A stretch of DNA of 64,000 nt from Pseudomonas capsici (lineage in GTDB: Bacteria > Pseudomonadota > Gammaproteobacteria > Pseudomonadales > Pseudomonadaceae): contig NZ_JAFGZD010000019.1 in NCBI RefSeq assembly GCF_017165765.1, positions 41,510 through 105,509 on the forward strand. Direction: 5' to 3'. A program made the position numbers and the translations under genes. Of this stretch, positions 51,577 through 60,902 are shown piece after piece. The notes under the pieces were generated by a model, which worked only from the letters and a program-made list of their open reading frames with translations, did no database searches and was not told the DNA's origin. Numbering within the stretch: the stretch's first letter is position 1; the number at the start of each line of letters is the position of its first letter.

Positions 51577-52878
51577 TTATGAAGGATTGTCGAGGCTGAA
51601 CTGATCCAGCGATTCATCATAGGCAAAAAGCTCGGCATAGCGGCCCCATTGGGTGACGCAACGCAACGTCTGCATCGCATCGCTTTCGGACATGAAGTCT
51701 TCCAGTTGGTCGCGAAAGCGTCGCGCCGGTGCCGTGTGAGTGGCGCGATCATCCAGCACGCGACGGATATGTGCCACCAGCGGAACGAAACTCAACAGAT
51801 GGTGGGCGAACAGTTGCTTGCGCTCATCGATATCGGCCAGCGCATAGCGACGCGCCGAAGGCAGCAGGCGGATATCGCCACCCTTGAGTTCGGCAAAGCG
51901 CAGCAATTGCAGGACTTCGGCAATCGGGAATAACTCATCGGCGTTGTAGTGCAACGCACTGGCCAGCTCCGGCAGATCAGCCGTGGCACCATAAGGCGGC
52001 GCGTGAATCGCCTCGATCAACCCGGTCAGCGCATTGATCGAAACCTGTGGCAGCACCATGCCCAGCCCGGTGCCCGGAAAGACGCCCTGACGCAACTCGC
52101 CAGCGCCACTGTCCTGAGTCATGAGCACGTAGATCTCCTCCACCAGCGCCCTGAAAGACGGGTCCTGACGATTGCGCGGCTGCGGCAGATCCACCTTGAT
52201 CTCGCTGACCACCCGACCGGGGTTGGAGGAGAACAGCAGGATGCGATCGCACATCAGCACCGCTTCGGCGATGTTGTGGGTCACCATCAGAATCGACTTG
52301 ATGGGCATCCGGCCTTCCGACCACATGTCCAGCAGGTCGGTGCGCAGGGTTTCGGCAGTCAGCACGTCGAGGGCAGAAAACGGCTCGTCCATCAGCAGCA
52401 CATCGGGGTCGATCACCAGAGCGCGGGCCATGCCCACACGCTGGCGCATGCCGCCCGACAGCTCCTTGGGATAGGCACTCTCGAAACCGTCCAGACCAAT
52501 CAGGTCGATGGCCGCCAGGGCGCGCTTGCGGCGCAAATGCGCAGGCACTCGCTGAGCTTCCAGCCCGACTTCCACGTTCTCCAGTACCGTCAGCCACGGG
52601 AACAGCGCAAAACTCTGGAAAACCATGCTCACAGTCGGTGCCCGCCCTTGCGGCCCGGCGGGAAAGCTCACCTCGCCAGCGGTAGGCACCACCAGACCGG
52701 CAATGGAGCGCAGCAGCGTGGACTTGCCCGAACCCGAACGCCCCAGCAGACCGATGATCTCGTTTTCATTGAGCTGGAGCGTCACGTTATCCAGCACCAG
52801 ACGTTCCTTGCTGGCCTTGCCGTAGACATGCCGGACTTCGCGGACATCCACCAGGCAGCGTTTTTCGATAGTCATCAT
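51577..52878 (-). CDS. ABC transporter ATP-binding protein, nitrate/sulfonate type, with AAA-associated C-terminal domain
   Basis: 433 residues, far longer than a plain ATPase. ABC domain about 5-250 with Walker A GRSGSGKSTLL, signature LSGGMRQRVGMARAL and Walker B VLLMDEPFSALD; then an AAA-associated C-terminal domain about 285-420. The ATG at 52878 follows the permease stop by 12 bp with GAGGAG as ribosome site. Family members import nitrate, taurine or sulfonates, but here no periplasmic binding protein is next to it. Confidence 0.87.
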   Translation of the reverse strand: MMTIEKRCLVDVREVRHVYGKASKERLVLDNVTLQLNENEIIGLLGRSGSGKSTLLRSIAGLVVPTAGEVSFPAGPQGRAPTVSMVFQSFALFPWLTVLENVEVGLEAQRVPAHLRRKRALAAIDLIGLDGFESAYPKELSGGMRQRVGMARALVIDPDVLLMDEPFSALDVLTAETLRTDLLDMWSEGRMPIKSILMVTHNIAEAVLMCDRILLFSSNPGRVVSEIKVDLPQPRNRQDPSFRALVEEIYVLMTQDSGAGELRQGVFPGTGLGMVLPQVSINALTGLIEAIHAPPYGATADLPELASALHYNADELFPIAEVLQLLRFAELKGGDIRLLPSARRYALADIDERKQLFAHHLLSFVPLVAHIRRVLDDRATHTAPARRFRDQLEDFMSESDAMQTLRCVTQWGRYAELFAYDESLDQFSLDNPS

Positions 52879-52890
52879 GCTTTCCACTCC

Positions 52891-54645
52891 TCAGACCAGG
52901 CTCAAACGGCGCTCGGCAAACCCGTACAGCGGACGCCAGAGCAGACGGTTGAAGGCAATTACGAACACCGACATCACGACGATACCCAAGGCGACCCGGG
53001 CGAAATCCCCGGCCTGAGTAGCGTTGGCGATATACGAACCCAACCCGGTGGCCTGCAGGGACTTGTCACCCCAGGACACCGCCTCGGCCACGATGCTGGC
53101 GTTCCACGAACCACCCGAAGCGGTGAGTGCGCCGGTGATGTAGTAAGGGAAGATCCCCGGCAAGGCCACGCGCCGCCACCACTGCCAGCCGCGCATGTTG
53201 AAGATCCCGGCCACTTCCCGCAGATCGGTCGGCAATGCACTGGCTCCGGCGATCACGTTGAACAGGATGTACCACTGAGTCCCCAGCACCATCAGCGGCG
53301 AGAGCCAGATATCCGGGTTCAGGTTCAGCCCGACAATGGCAATGACCGCAAACGGGAACAGCACGTTGGCGGGAAACGCCGCGAGAAACTGCGCGACCGG
53401 TTGCAACCGCTCGGCCCAGACAGGACGCAGGCCGATCCACACGCCGATCGGCACCCAGATCAGGCTGGCGATGACAATCAGCAAGACCACACGCAACATG
53501 GTCGCCAGCCCGAGGCCGAAAGCATTCAGCACATCGTCCATCCCCAGTGTCTGGCTGATGAAATGCATCAGCCAGACACTCGCGGCCACGCAACCGGCCA
53601 GCACCAGTACCAGCCAGAGGCTGTCAGCCAAGCGATTTACCCCGGGCTTGGGCGCAGTCTTGCGGGAGCGCCGCAAAGCCGCCCAGTCCACGGCCATCAA
53701 TACACGCCAGGGCGCTGTAAACGCTGCACAGACAGCCGGAACCAGACGTGAACGCCCCAACAGGCTGTACATCCATGAGCGCGGACGCTTTTGCGAAGCG
53801 GTCTGCTCGAAACGAAACTTGTCGGCCCAGGCGACCACTGGCCGGAACAGCAACTGGTCGTAGCACAGGATCACCAGCGCCATGGCCCCCACCGCCCAGG
53901 CCACAGCCGCCGGGTCCTTGTGCGCAATGGCCAGGGCCAGCCAGGACCCGATGCCCGGCAGGTTGATCTGGGTATCGGCCACCGAAATAGCTTCGCAGGC
54001 CACCACGAAAAACCAGCCGCCAGACATCGACATCATCATGTTCCACACCAGCCCCGGCATGGCGAACGGCAGTTCCAGCCGGACAAACCTGAGCAGCGGC
54101 GAAAAACCGAACTGGCGACTGACTTCATTCAAATCGCTCGGTACCGTACGCAGGGACTGATAAAAGCTGAATGCCATATTCCAGGCCTGACTGGTAAAGA
54201 TGGCAAAGATGGCCGCAAACTCTGCGCCCAGTTGCCGACCGGGAAACAGGCCCATGAAAAAGGTCACGGTAAATGCCATGAAACCCAGAACCGGAACGGA
54301 CTGTAATATGTCCAGCGCCGGAATAATGATCATCTCGGCCTTGCGACTCTTGGCTGCCAGAGTGGCCACGACAAACGTGAAAATCAACGAAGCCGCCAGC
54401 GCCGCAAACATGCGCAGGGTGGTGCGCAAGGCATACTCAGGCAACTGCGCCGGATCGAGCAGCATGGGTGTACTGTCCAGTGCTGCCAGGGGTTGTGCCA
54501 TTTCATGGACACCGTGAAACACCAGTATCGCGATCACTGCCAGAAGCAGCACACAGATAAAATCGGCCAGACCGGACACATGGCTGCGTGTCGATCCGTA
54601 TTTGAGAGGTGGCAGGTTTTTACCGGATTCAAAGACAGAGTTCAT
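52891..54645 (-). CDS. Fused double ABC permease, nitrate/sulfonate type
   Basis: 584 residues. Two complete BPD_transp_1 permease domains in one chain: about 75-285 and 385-575, each with the EAA-like loop (EVSRQFGFSPLLRFVRLELP and EVAGIFNMRGWQWWRRVALP). Such fusions pair with an ATPase of the preceding type. Both genes form an operon on the minus strand; a substrate-binding protein is missing, so substrate is unknown. Confidence 0.87.
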   Translation of the reverse strand: MNSVFESGKNLPPLKYGSTRSHVSGLADFICVLLLAVIAILVFHGVHEMAQPLAALDSTPMLLDPAQLPEYALRTTLRMFAALAASLIFTFVVATLAAKSRKAEMIIIPALDILQSVPVLGFMAFTVTFFMGLFPGRQLGAEFAAIFAIFTSQAWNMAFSFYQSLRTVPSDLNEVSRQFGFSPLLRFVRLELPFAMPGLVWNMMMSMSGGWFFVVACEAISVADTQINLPGIGSWLALAIAHKDPAAVAWAVGAMALVILCYDQLLFRPVVAWADKFRFEQTASQKRPRSWMYSLLGRSRLVPAVCAAFTAPWRVLMAVDWAALRRSRKTAPKPGVNRLADSLWLVLVLAGCVAASVWLMHFISQTLGMDDVLNAFGLGLATMLRVVLLIVIASLIWVPIGVWIGLRPVWAERLQPVAQFLAAFPANVLFPFAVIAIVGLNLNPDIWLSPLMVLGTQWYILFNVIAGASALPTDLREVAGIFNMRGWQWWRRVALPGIFPYYITGALTASGGSWNASIVAEAVSWGDKSLQATGLGSYIANATQAGDFARVALGIVVMSVFVIAFNRLLWRPLYGFAERRLSLV

Positions 54646-54849
54646 GGCTCACCTCGAACTATTGCGTACAGGCAAGGGCGGCAAAGTTCAAAGAACTGGC
54701 CGTGAGCATTGAGCGAAAAGTTATAAGTTAAACAACTGTGCTCTTGTGAGGAGAAAGTTTATAGAAGACCGGGAAATACTTGAAACCTGCAAAAGTAGCC
54801 CGTTAACAGACTTATATATAAGTTGCGTATACCAAAGTATATGGAGAAC

Positions 54850-54998
54850 TTCGCGAATGAGCGGAGCTCCTACACGGTAATGCCGATCAGTTAAGGCAGT
54901 TCACACTTGTGGGAGGGGCCTTGGCCGCGACAGCCAGCTTTCAGGCGCTGAAAATGTGTTGCCTGTCAGCAAGTCGTCGCGGCCAAGGCCCCTCCCAC
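54850..54998. repeat. REP half-site plus BIME copy 2
   Basis: TTCGCGAATGAGCGGAGCTC at 54850 is a REP half-site. The motif TAATGCCGATCAGTTAAGGCA then leads into GTGGGAGGGGCCTTGGCCGC and, inverted, GCGGCCAAGGCCCCTCCCAC (54909-54998), the same block as at 46927. TTAACTGATCAG, the complement of the leader, follows at 55018. The rest of the 396-bp gap 54646-55041 has no gene. Confidence 0.8.
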
Positions 54999-55041
54999 GG
55001 ATTGTGACCTTGCCTCTTAACTGATCAGCGAAAGGGTTCGA

Positions 55042-56964
55042 TTACACCCGGAAATGGCTCACCATCATCTGCAACTGGTTGCCCAGCCGCGCCAGTTCGA
55101 CGCTGGAAGCTGCGGTTTCTTCGCTGGCTTCGGCCGTCTGTTCGGACACATCGCGAACATTCATGATGCTGCGGCTGATTTCATCGGCCACCGAACTCTG
55201 CTGCTCGGCTGCGGCGGCGATCTGCTGGTTCATGGCCTGAATATTGGAAACCGTGCGCGTGATGCTTTCCAGGGAGATACCTGCCTTGCGGGTCAGGGCG
55301 ACACTGCTGTCGGTCAGGTTGCGGCTGCCGAGCATGATATCGGAGACCTGACGAGTACCGTTCTGCAGCCCGGCAACCAGGCTTTCGATTTCCTCGGTCG
55401 ATTGCTGGGTGCGCTGGGCCAGACCGCGCACTTCATCGGCCACCACCGCAAAACCACGCCCGGCCTCACCGGCACGAGCCGCTTCGATGGCGGCGTTGAG
55501 CGCCAGCAGGTTGGTCTGTTCGGCCACCGCCTTGATCACGTCCATGACCTTGCCGATCTTGTCGCTTTCCTGTTCCAGTACCGTCATGGCATCGCTGGAA
55601 CGCAGGACTTCACTGGCCAGTTTTTCGATCTGGAGAATGGCTTCACCCACCACCTTGTCGCCTTCGCGGGCTTCGTTGTCGGCAGTGGAAGCTGCAACCG
55701 AGGCCTGCTCGGCATTACGCGCCACTTCATGCACAGTGGCAGACATCTCATGCATGGCAGTGGCCACCTGATCGGTCTCGACCTTCTGATTGTTGACCCC
55801 GGCACTGGTCTGCTCGGTCACCGCTGAAAGCTCTTCGGCGGCGCTGGCAATCTGGGTGACGCCATCGCGAATCCCGGTAATCAGCTCACGCAGCGTGGCA
55901 CCCATGCGCTGAATGCCTTGTTGCAACACACCCAGTTCGTCGCGACGAGTGACCACCACGGTATGGCTCAGATCACCCGAAGCAATGCGGTTCACGACTT
56001 CCAGGGTTTCCTGCAAGGGCTGGGTGATCTGGCGGGTGATGATGACGGCCGCAAACGCACCGAGCAGCAGGGCAATCAGAGTCCCGGCAATCTGGAGGTT
56101 GCGTGCCTGGGAAGTATCCTCTTCAACTAGGGTTTTCTGTTGCGCTGTGAGTTCAGTGCCCACCTTGAAGATCGCATCCCCAAGAACCGTCATTTCCTTG
56201 CGCGTGGCATTGATAGAGCTGTCCGCATCCTTGAAACCCTGTACAGAAGCCTTGTAGGCACGCAGCGCCGTTTCCAGTTGGGCAACCTTGTCGCCATGGG
56301 TCGCATTGAATGCAGCCTTGAGCCTGTCGAAACCCTGGATGGCGGCGTCTATCTGCTTGAATGCCGCCTGCTCGGTCTTTTCCGCAGGATTGCCGGTATA
56401 GCCACGCACTTCGTAACGCGCCAGTTGCACGTCCATACGGGCACTGGCAATCAGTTGCAGCAGATCGGAGCGCGCGGGATCGTAAGAGTCCATCTTCATT
56501 ACCGACTCATTGATCGCCGAAAGAAGCTCATTGGCCCGCGTCGCATTGACACCCATTTCGGCACGCACAGTGGCACTGTTGCGATAGGCCGTACGCATCT
56601 GGTTCAGAACCTTTTCGTAAGCATTGAGCTGTTCGCCCAAGCGCTCCAGCAGCTGCGTATTCACCGGGGAAGTGAAGTTATGGAGTATGGACTGCCGGGT
56701 GCTCTTGAAGGCATCCAGTTGAGTCTGAACATTCTGGGCGGCGGTTTCGTCGCCATCGGCAAGCATGTATTGCAAGCGGGCCACGCGCAGCACCGTCAGC
56801 TTGTTACCCAGTTCGGTGATATCGCCAATTCTGTCGGTGCGGTCAATCAGCCTGTCCAGACTGTTCCAGCCGACAAGAGCCAGTAACGCGGTAAAAACCA
56901 GAACCAGGCCAAACCCGAGGGCCAGTTTCATGTTGACGCTGATATTCGCAAAACTGCTGTTCAT
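55042..56964 (-). CDS. Methyl-accepting chemotaxis protein with HBM sensor (McpS-like)
   Basis: 640 residues. Membrane helix 1 about 13-32, a long all-helical periplasmic domain about 35-285 of the double-layer HBM type, helix 2 about 289-310, HAMP about 312-365, signalling domain to the end with the tip AEQTNLLALNAAIEAARAGE. It closely resembles McpS of P. putida, which senses TCA-cycle acids. I infer an organic acid ligand, but binding residues were not traced. Ends FRV without a C-terminal CheR-binding pentapeptide. Confidence 0.9.
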   Translation of the reverse strand: MNSSFANISVNMKLALGFGLVLVFTALLALVGWNSLDRLIDRTDRIGDITELGNKLTVLRVARLQYMLADGDETAAQNVQTQLDAFKSTRQSILHNFTSPVNTQLLERLGEQLNAYEKVLNQMRTAYRNSATVRAEMGVNATRANELLSAINESVMKMDSYDPARSDLLQLIASARMDVQLARYEVRGYTGNPAEKTEQAAFKQIDAAIQGFDRLKAAFNATHGDKVAQLETALRAYKASVQGFKDADSSINATRKEMTVLGDAIFKVGTELTAQQKTLVEEDTSQARNLQIAGTLIALLLGAFAAVIITRQITQPLQETLEVVNRIASGDLSHTVVVTRRDELGVLQQGIQRMGATLRELITGIRDGVTQIASAAEELSAVTEQTSAGVNNQKVETDQVATAMHEMSATVHEVARNAEQASVAASTADNEAREGDKVVGEAILQIEKLASEVLRSSDAMTVLEQESDKIGKVMDVIKAVAEQTNLLALNAAIEAARAGEAGRGFAVVADEVRGLAQRTQQSTEEIESLVAGLQNGTRQVSDIMLGSRNLTDSSVALTRKAGISLESITRTVSNIQAMNQQIAAAAEQQSSVADEISRSIMNVRDVSEQTAEASEETAASSVELARLGNQLQMMVSHFRV

Positions 56965-57273
56965 AAAACTCTCCGTGATGTTCTTTCGATGCGGCCATGC
57001 AAAAGCTGAAGGTTTTATTTTTTTAAGCAGCAGACTCGCGCACAGGCATATCGGCCCACCGGGCCTGAAACTTGATCAAAAAGTCAAAAAGAGGTGTGAA
57101 AAAATTTCTGGAATGCAGCGCTGGCAAGGTCTGCTTCAGGAAAACCGAGGATTTCGGAAGGGAATAAAAAGGGCTATCGCGGGGCATTGCGGCCCGTTAA
57201 CCGGAAGTCCCAGCGCTGAGGATAAAGTTATCCACAGCGCTCGGGCGAGGAATCAACACATTGCGTACTGACG
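56965..57273. other. Gap between chemoreceptor and diguanylate cyclase with two exact DnaA boxes
   Basis: 309 bp without a gene. Exact DnaA boxes TTATCCACA at 57228-57236 and, inverted, TGTGGATAA at 57277-57285 (the second within the last codons of the diguanylate cyclase gene). No intrinsic terminator seen. Confidence 0.5.
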
Positions 57274-58950
57274 TTATGTGGATAACTGCAAATCACTCAT
57301 GCTGGCATTACAGACAACCCGGTTCCTGCCCGACAGCTTCGCCTGATAGAGCTGCTGATCGGCACGCTTGATAAGCGCTGTCGAGTTGGCATCGGTTGAC
57401 TCGGCCAGACCGATACCGATGCTGACGGTCACCTGCCCGACCAGGGAAAAGTCGGCATCGGCAATGGTGGCGCGAATCTTCTCGGCCACGATTTCCGGGC
57501 TACGCAGGTTATCGAACTCCGGCAACAGCACTGCGAACTCTTCACCACCATAACGGGCAACGAAATCGGTGGAGCGGGTGTTCTGTTCGATGAGTTGAGC
57601 CAGTTGGTAGAGGACTTCATCCCCGATGGCATGGCCATAGGTGTCATTGATGCGCTTGAAGTGGTCGGCATCGATGAACAGCAAGGCGAACGGGCGTCCG
57701 GTCCGTTCGAAGCGCTGGCTGCACTCGATCAGTTTCTCATCGAACATGCGCCGGTTATGCACACCCGTCAGCGCATCGTGAGTGGCCAGTTTCAACAGCT
57801 CGGCATTGGCCTCGGTAAGAGCCGCCGTACGTTGTGCAACCGTGACTTCCAGCGAGCTGTTGGCATCCTGCAGTTCGCGTTCCTTACCGAGCAGGGATTG
57901 CGTCATGTTCTGTATCGACTGGCCGAGCTGGGCGATTTCCAGTACCGGATGGCTCAGCGGGAAGCTTACGTGGGGCTGCTGGTCCTGCACTTGTCTGGCT
58001 GACTTGGCCAGTTGCTCGATCGGACGGCTGAGGTACAAGGCCAGATAGTAGGCCGCCAGACCAAATGCCACAGCAGCAATGACCCCCAGCCCCAGCAAGC
58101 GATAAAAAAGGCTGTGCGCAGGTTGCAGTGCCTGAGCCAGCGGCTGACGAACCGCGACATACCAGGCCAGCCCTGAAATCGTCGGGGTCGGTATTTTCAC
58201 AACACTGGTCAGGAAACCATCGCCCACGAACCATCCCGGCTCCGGAGACTGCAGCAGTTCCGGATGTTTTTCCCCCACCCGTTGCTGTGGATAAAGAACA
58301 TTGCCCGCCTGATCGACGATCAGCACTTCGGTATTGGCCAGCATGCCCTCGCGCAGGACGGCCGCCTCGACAATCCTGGCCATCCAGCTCCAGTGGGCAT
58401 GCGCGCTCAGCACGCCGATGACAGTGCCTTCGGCATTGCGGATGGGCGTAGCGAAATCGATGAAACGTACAGGCTCGCCGCTGGGATTGGGCAACAATTT
58501 GGCCAGCAGGACTGCTTCATGAGGATCGCCGGTGTAGGAACCTTGCAGACCCGCCTTGAACCACGGGCGCTCCTTGACCGACTGATTGACCAGCAGGCCA
58601 TTCACCGCCTGCCGCACACGCCCGTCCGTATCGGCAACGCCCATCCAGGCATATTCGGAATGGGACTGACTGCGCAGCTCCATCGACCGCAGGATGGCCG
58701 GATCGTCCAGATTGCCGCTCATCATGTGGGTTTCCTGACTGAGCAGGTGCATTTCCAGTTGCCGCTCATAGAGCTGCGCCCCCAGCAATGCAGCGGCCGA
58801 CTTGGCAGTACTCAACGACGTATGGGCACTCGCCTGCTTCATCTGTTCAGTGGCGATATGCCCGACATAGAAGCCGACACTCACGAGGGTAAATAACGAC
58901 AAGCCCGCACACCATAAGGTCAGGTGACTACGGAGACTGGCTTTGATCAT
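57274..58950 (-). CDS. Membrane diguanylate cyclase with dCache sensor
   Basis: 558 residues. Helix 1 about 8-30, periplasmic double-Cache region about 35-270 (EYAWMGVADTDGRV; QSVKERPWFKAGLQGSYTGD), helix 2 about 280-305, a HAMP-like linker and coiled coil, GGDEF domain about 390-550. The active site GGEEF (RYGGEEFAVLLPE) is intact and the typical THDALTGVHNRRMFDEKL precedes it, so c-di-GMP synthesis is expected. Cache domains bind amino or organic acids. Confidence 0.9.
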   Translation of the reverse strand: MIKASLRSHLTLWCAGLSLFTLVSVGFYVGHIATEQMKQASAHTSLSTAKSAAALLGAQLYERQLEMHLLSQETHMMSGNLDDPAILRSMELRSQSHSEYAWMGVADTDGRVRQAVNGLLVNQSVKERPWFKAGLQGSYTGDPHEAVLLAKLLPNPSGEPVRFIDFATPIRNAEGTVIGVLSAHAHWSWMARIVEAAVLREGMLANTEVLIVDQAGNVLYPQQRVGEKHPELLQSPEPGWFVGDGFLTSVVKIPTPTISGLAWYVAVRQPLAQALQPAHSLFYRLLGLGVIAAVAFGLAAYYLALYLSRPIEQLAKSARQVQDQQPHVSFPLSHPVLEIAQLGQSIQNMTQSLLGKERELQDANSSLEVTVAQRTAALTEANAELLKLATHDALTGVHNRRMFDEKLIECSQRFERTGRPFALLFIDADHFKRINDTYGHAIGDEVLYQLAQLIEQNTRSTDFVARYGGEEFAVLLPEFDNLRSPEIVAEKIRATIADADFSLVGQVTVSIGIGLAESTDANSTALIKRADQQLYQAKLSGRNRVVCNASMSDLQLST

Positions 58951-59184
58951 GAGTGGGCATCTGATTGGGAGGATAGTGGCACTTTATGCCGAATATGACG
59001 GCTAAAGGGCAAGGAAAAGTTTGTTCGGAGCAACCTTCAGGCTCGGGGCTTTCTGGCCGGTGGTGCGGGGCGGATCGAGAATCTGCTGGGCAGCAGATCA
59101 ACGGAGGAAAGCATGTCTGTTGATAACTTTGAGAATGCTTTGGAGTGGAGGAATGAATAGTAACAAGGAGCACCTCGCACCTAG

Positions 59185-59313
59185 CTACGCCTCCAGGCTG
59201 TCGAAATACCGGCTTACCATCGGCTTGGACATTTCCAGTGCATCAGCCGCCGCAGTCATGCTGCCTCGCTCAGCGATCTCGATAAATACCTGCATTGAGG
59301 TAAGACGATCCAT
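59185..59313 (-). pseudogene. LysR-family regulator, truncated to its N-terminal helix-turn-helix
   Basis: Minus-strand frame of 42 residues, MDRLTSMQVFIEIAERGSMT... to ...SKPMVSRYFDSLEA, then TAG. This is exactly the first half of a LysR DNA-binding domain (AADALEMSKPMVSRYF is the recognition helix region). The remaining 250 residues are absent. It is divergent from the MBL-fold gene, which such a regulator might once have controlled. Confidence 0.75.
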
Positions 59314-59427
59314 CCATTTCACCGAAATAGTTAACAATCATTTAAGCAGGGTGAAGTTTATCCACGGTTTAGCAACCAATACAGTTTCTCTAGACGCAGC
59401 ACACCGCTGCTTGAAGAGAAAATCATC

Positions 59428-60315
59428 ATGGATATCTCACGCGCTTTTCGACGATTCGCCGCTGCTACTGCTCTCATCCTGGCCACTACGGTTGTCAATG
59501 CGCAATCGGCGCCGCTGAATCTCAAGGTCTATCACGCTGATGCTGACAGCTTTAACGTCAACGCCGTGCTGGTGACCGGGGAGAAGGATGCGGTACTGCT
59601 GGATACCGGCTTTACCCGAGCCGATGCACTGCGTATCGCTGCAATGGTCTTGGATAGTCAGAAGACCTTGAAGACCATCTACATTAGCCAGCCTGATCCT
59701 GACTACTACTTCGGCATCGACATCCTGAAGTCGTACTTCCCAAAGGCGGAGGTGGTTGCTACGGCTCCTACGATCAAGAAAATCGAAGACACATTGGCCA
59801 CAAAACTCAAGTTCTGGCTACCACGGATGGGAGCCAACGCTCCCGAACACGTCAGCATTCCCAAGCCGCTGGCCGGGAACACCATTGATCTGGAAGGGCA
59901 TACGCTAGAAATCCGTGGTCTGAACGACCGTCTACCTCACCGAAGCTATGTGTGGATCCCCGCCATCAAAGCAGTGGTAGGTGGGGTCAATGTTTTCGCT
60001 GGCCTGCATGTTTGGACAGCGGATGCTGCGAGCGCCGAGGATCGTGCCGCATGGATGAAAAAGCTCGATGACATCGCCGCACTGCAGCCAATTGTTGTAG
60101 TGCCAGGCCACTCTGCACCAGGAGCTGCGCAGGACGTTTCTCAAGTGCGTTACACGCAAGAGTACCTGCGACGCTGGGACATAGAGTTGAAAAAGTCTGA
60201 AGGCGCAAACAGCGCCGCACTGATCAAGGCTATGCAAGCGGCCTATCCCGAGGCCGGACTGGGTATAGCACTGGACATCGGTGCGAAGGTAGCAGCAGGT
60301 GAAATCAAGTGGTAA
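59428..60315 (+). CDS. Exported MBL-fold protein with degenerate metal motif
   Basis: 295 residues. Signal peptide about 1-25 (FAAATALILATTVVNAQSAP). The fold of a metallo-beta-lactamase is suggested by NAVLVTGEKDAVLLDTGFTRADA and by VVVPGHSAPG near residue 230. However the zinc motif HxHxDH is replaced by SQPDPDY at residues 87-93 (Gln88, Asp90, Tyr93). Asp92 and the late His remain. Either an inactive member or one using other ligands. ATG 59428 with GAAGAGAAAATC upstream. Confidence 0.75.
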   Translation: MDISRAFRRFAAATALILATTVVNAQSAPLNLKVYHADADSFNVNAVLVTGEKDAVLLDTGFTRADALRIAAMVLDSQKTLKTIYISQPDPDYYFGIDILKSYFPKAEVVATAPTIKKIEDTLATKLKFWLPRMGANAPEHVSIPKPLAGNTIDLEGHTLEIRGLNDRLPHRSYVWIPAIKAVVGGVNVFAGLHVWTADAASAEDRAAWMKKLDDIAALQPIVVVPGHSAPGAAQDVSQVRYTQEYLRRWDIELKKSEGANSAALIKAMQAAYPEAGLGIALDIGAKVAAGEIKW

Positions 60316-60378
60316 CTCAGCCTGCAGCGACAACGTTACGATTCGCTGATTTTCTGCCTTTGAGCAAATGAGGTGGCC

Positions 60379-60711
60379 ATGTTCAACTCCGACAAACAGC
60401 TCAGATCTCCAACGGAACGTGCAGCATTGGACGATGCACAGCTATGGATGCTGCCCCGTCGCAAATTCCTGGCTAGTGCAGGAGTTGCTATCGCTGCGAT
60501 GGCGCTTAGCAAAGAGGCAGCCCTTGCCAGCACGGATAAGCCGCCCAGCGCAGAGGAGCTCGGCGCGACTGGACACGAGAGAGAACAGGACCCGCAAGCA
60601 AGAACGAATGTCCTGTTGGTTCATGGTGCCTGGCAAGGCGCATGGGTCTGGGATCAGGTAGTCGCACTGCTGGCATTACATGGGGTAAATGCCGTGGAGT
60701 ACGGCAATTAG
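60379..60711 (+). pseudogene. Tat-exported alpha/beta hydrolase, truncated
   Basis: 110 residues. Tat leader LPRRKFLASAGVAIAAMALS about residue 27, then the start of an alpha/beta hydrolase, NVLLVHGAWQGAWVWDQVVA, with the HG oxyanion motif. The frame stops at 60709 right after LLALHGVNA; nucleophile elbow and the rest (about 200 residues) are missing. GAGG lies 5 bp before the ATG. The break point is near 60693-60705, where a minus-strand fragment begins. Confidence 0.7.
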
Positions 60712-60902
60712 TCGCCTTCAACCGCGGCAAGCACCTGGTCAAGCACTGCGACCGTTGCAGTCGAGTCGAAGGCTTTATTCACGCCCGCCCCACCAATGAC
60801 ATAGCGGGCAATCGGGTGCGACAAGCTCCCGCAGATAACAACCGATATCCCGGCACCACCAGGTTTAACAGTGGCCAATCGCGGGAAAACTCCAGCCTGC
60901 GA
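60708..60902 (-). pseudogene. Unidentified C-terminal gene fragment
   Basis: A 64-codon minus-strand frame following a TGA at 60903-60905, with protein-like composition (ISVVICGSLSHPIARYVIGG ... AVLDQVLAAVEGD) and a stop next to the end of the truncated hydrolase. I do not recognise the family. It has no start codon context and looks like the 3' end of a gene moved here by rearrangement. Confidence 0.4.

Noticed and set aside
24380..54998. CRISPR arrays
   Set aside because: The repeats are inverted REP/BIME pairs scattered singly, without regular spacers or cas genes.
59113..59160. 15-codon frame MSVDNFENALEWRNE with a good ribosome site
   Set aside because: Too short to claim; perhaps the 5' stub of another truncated gene in the island.
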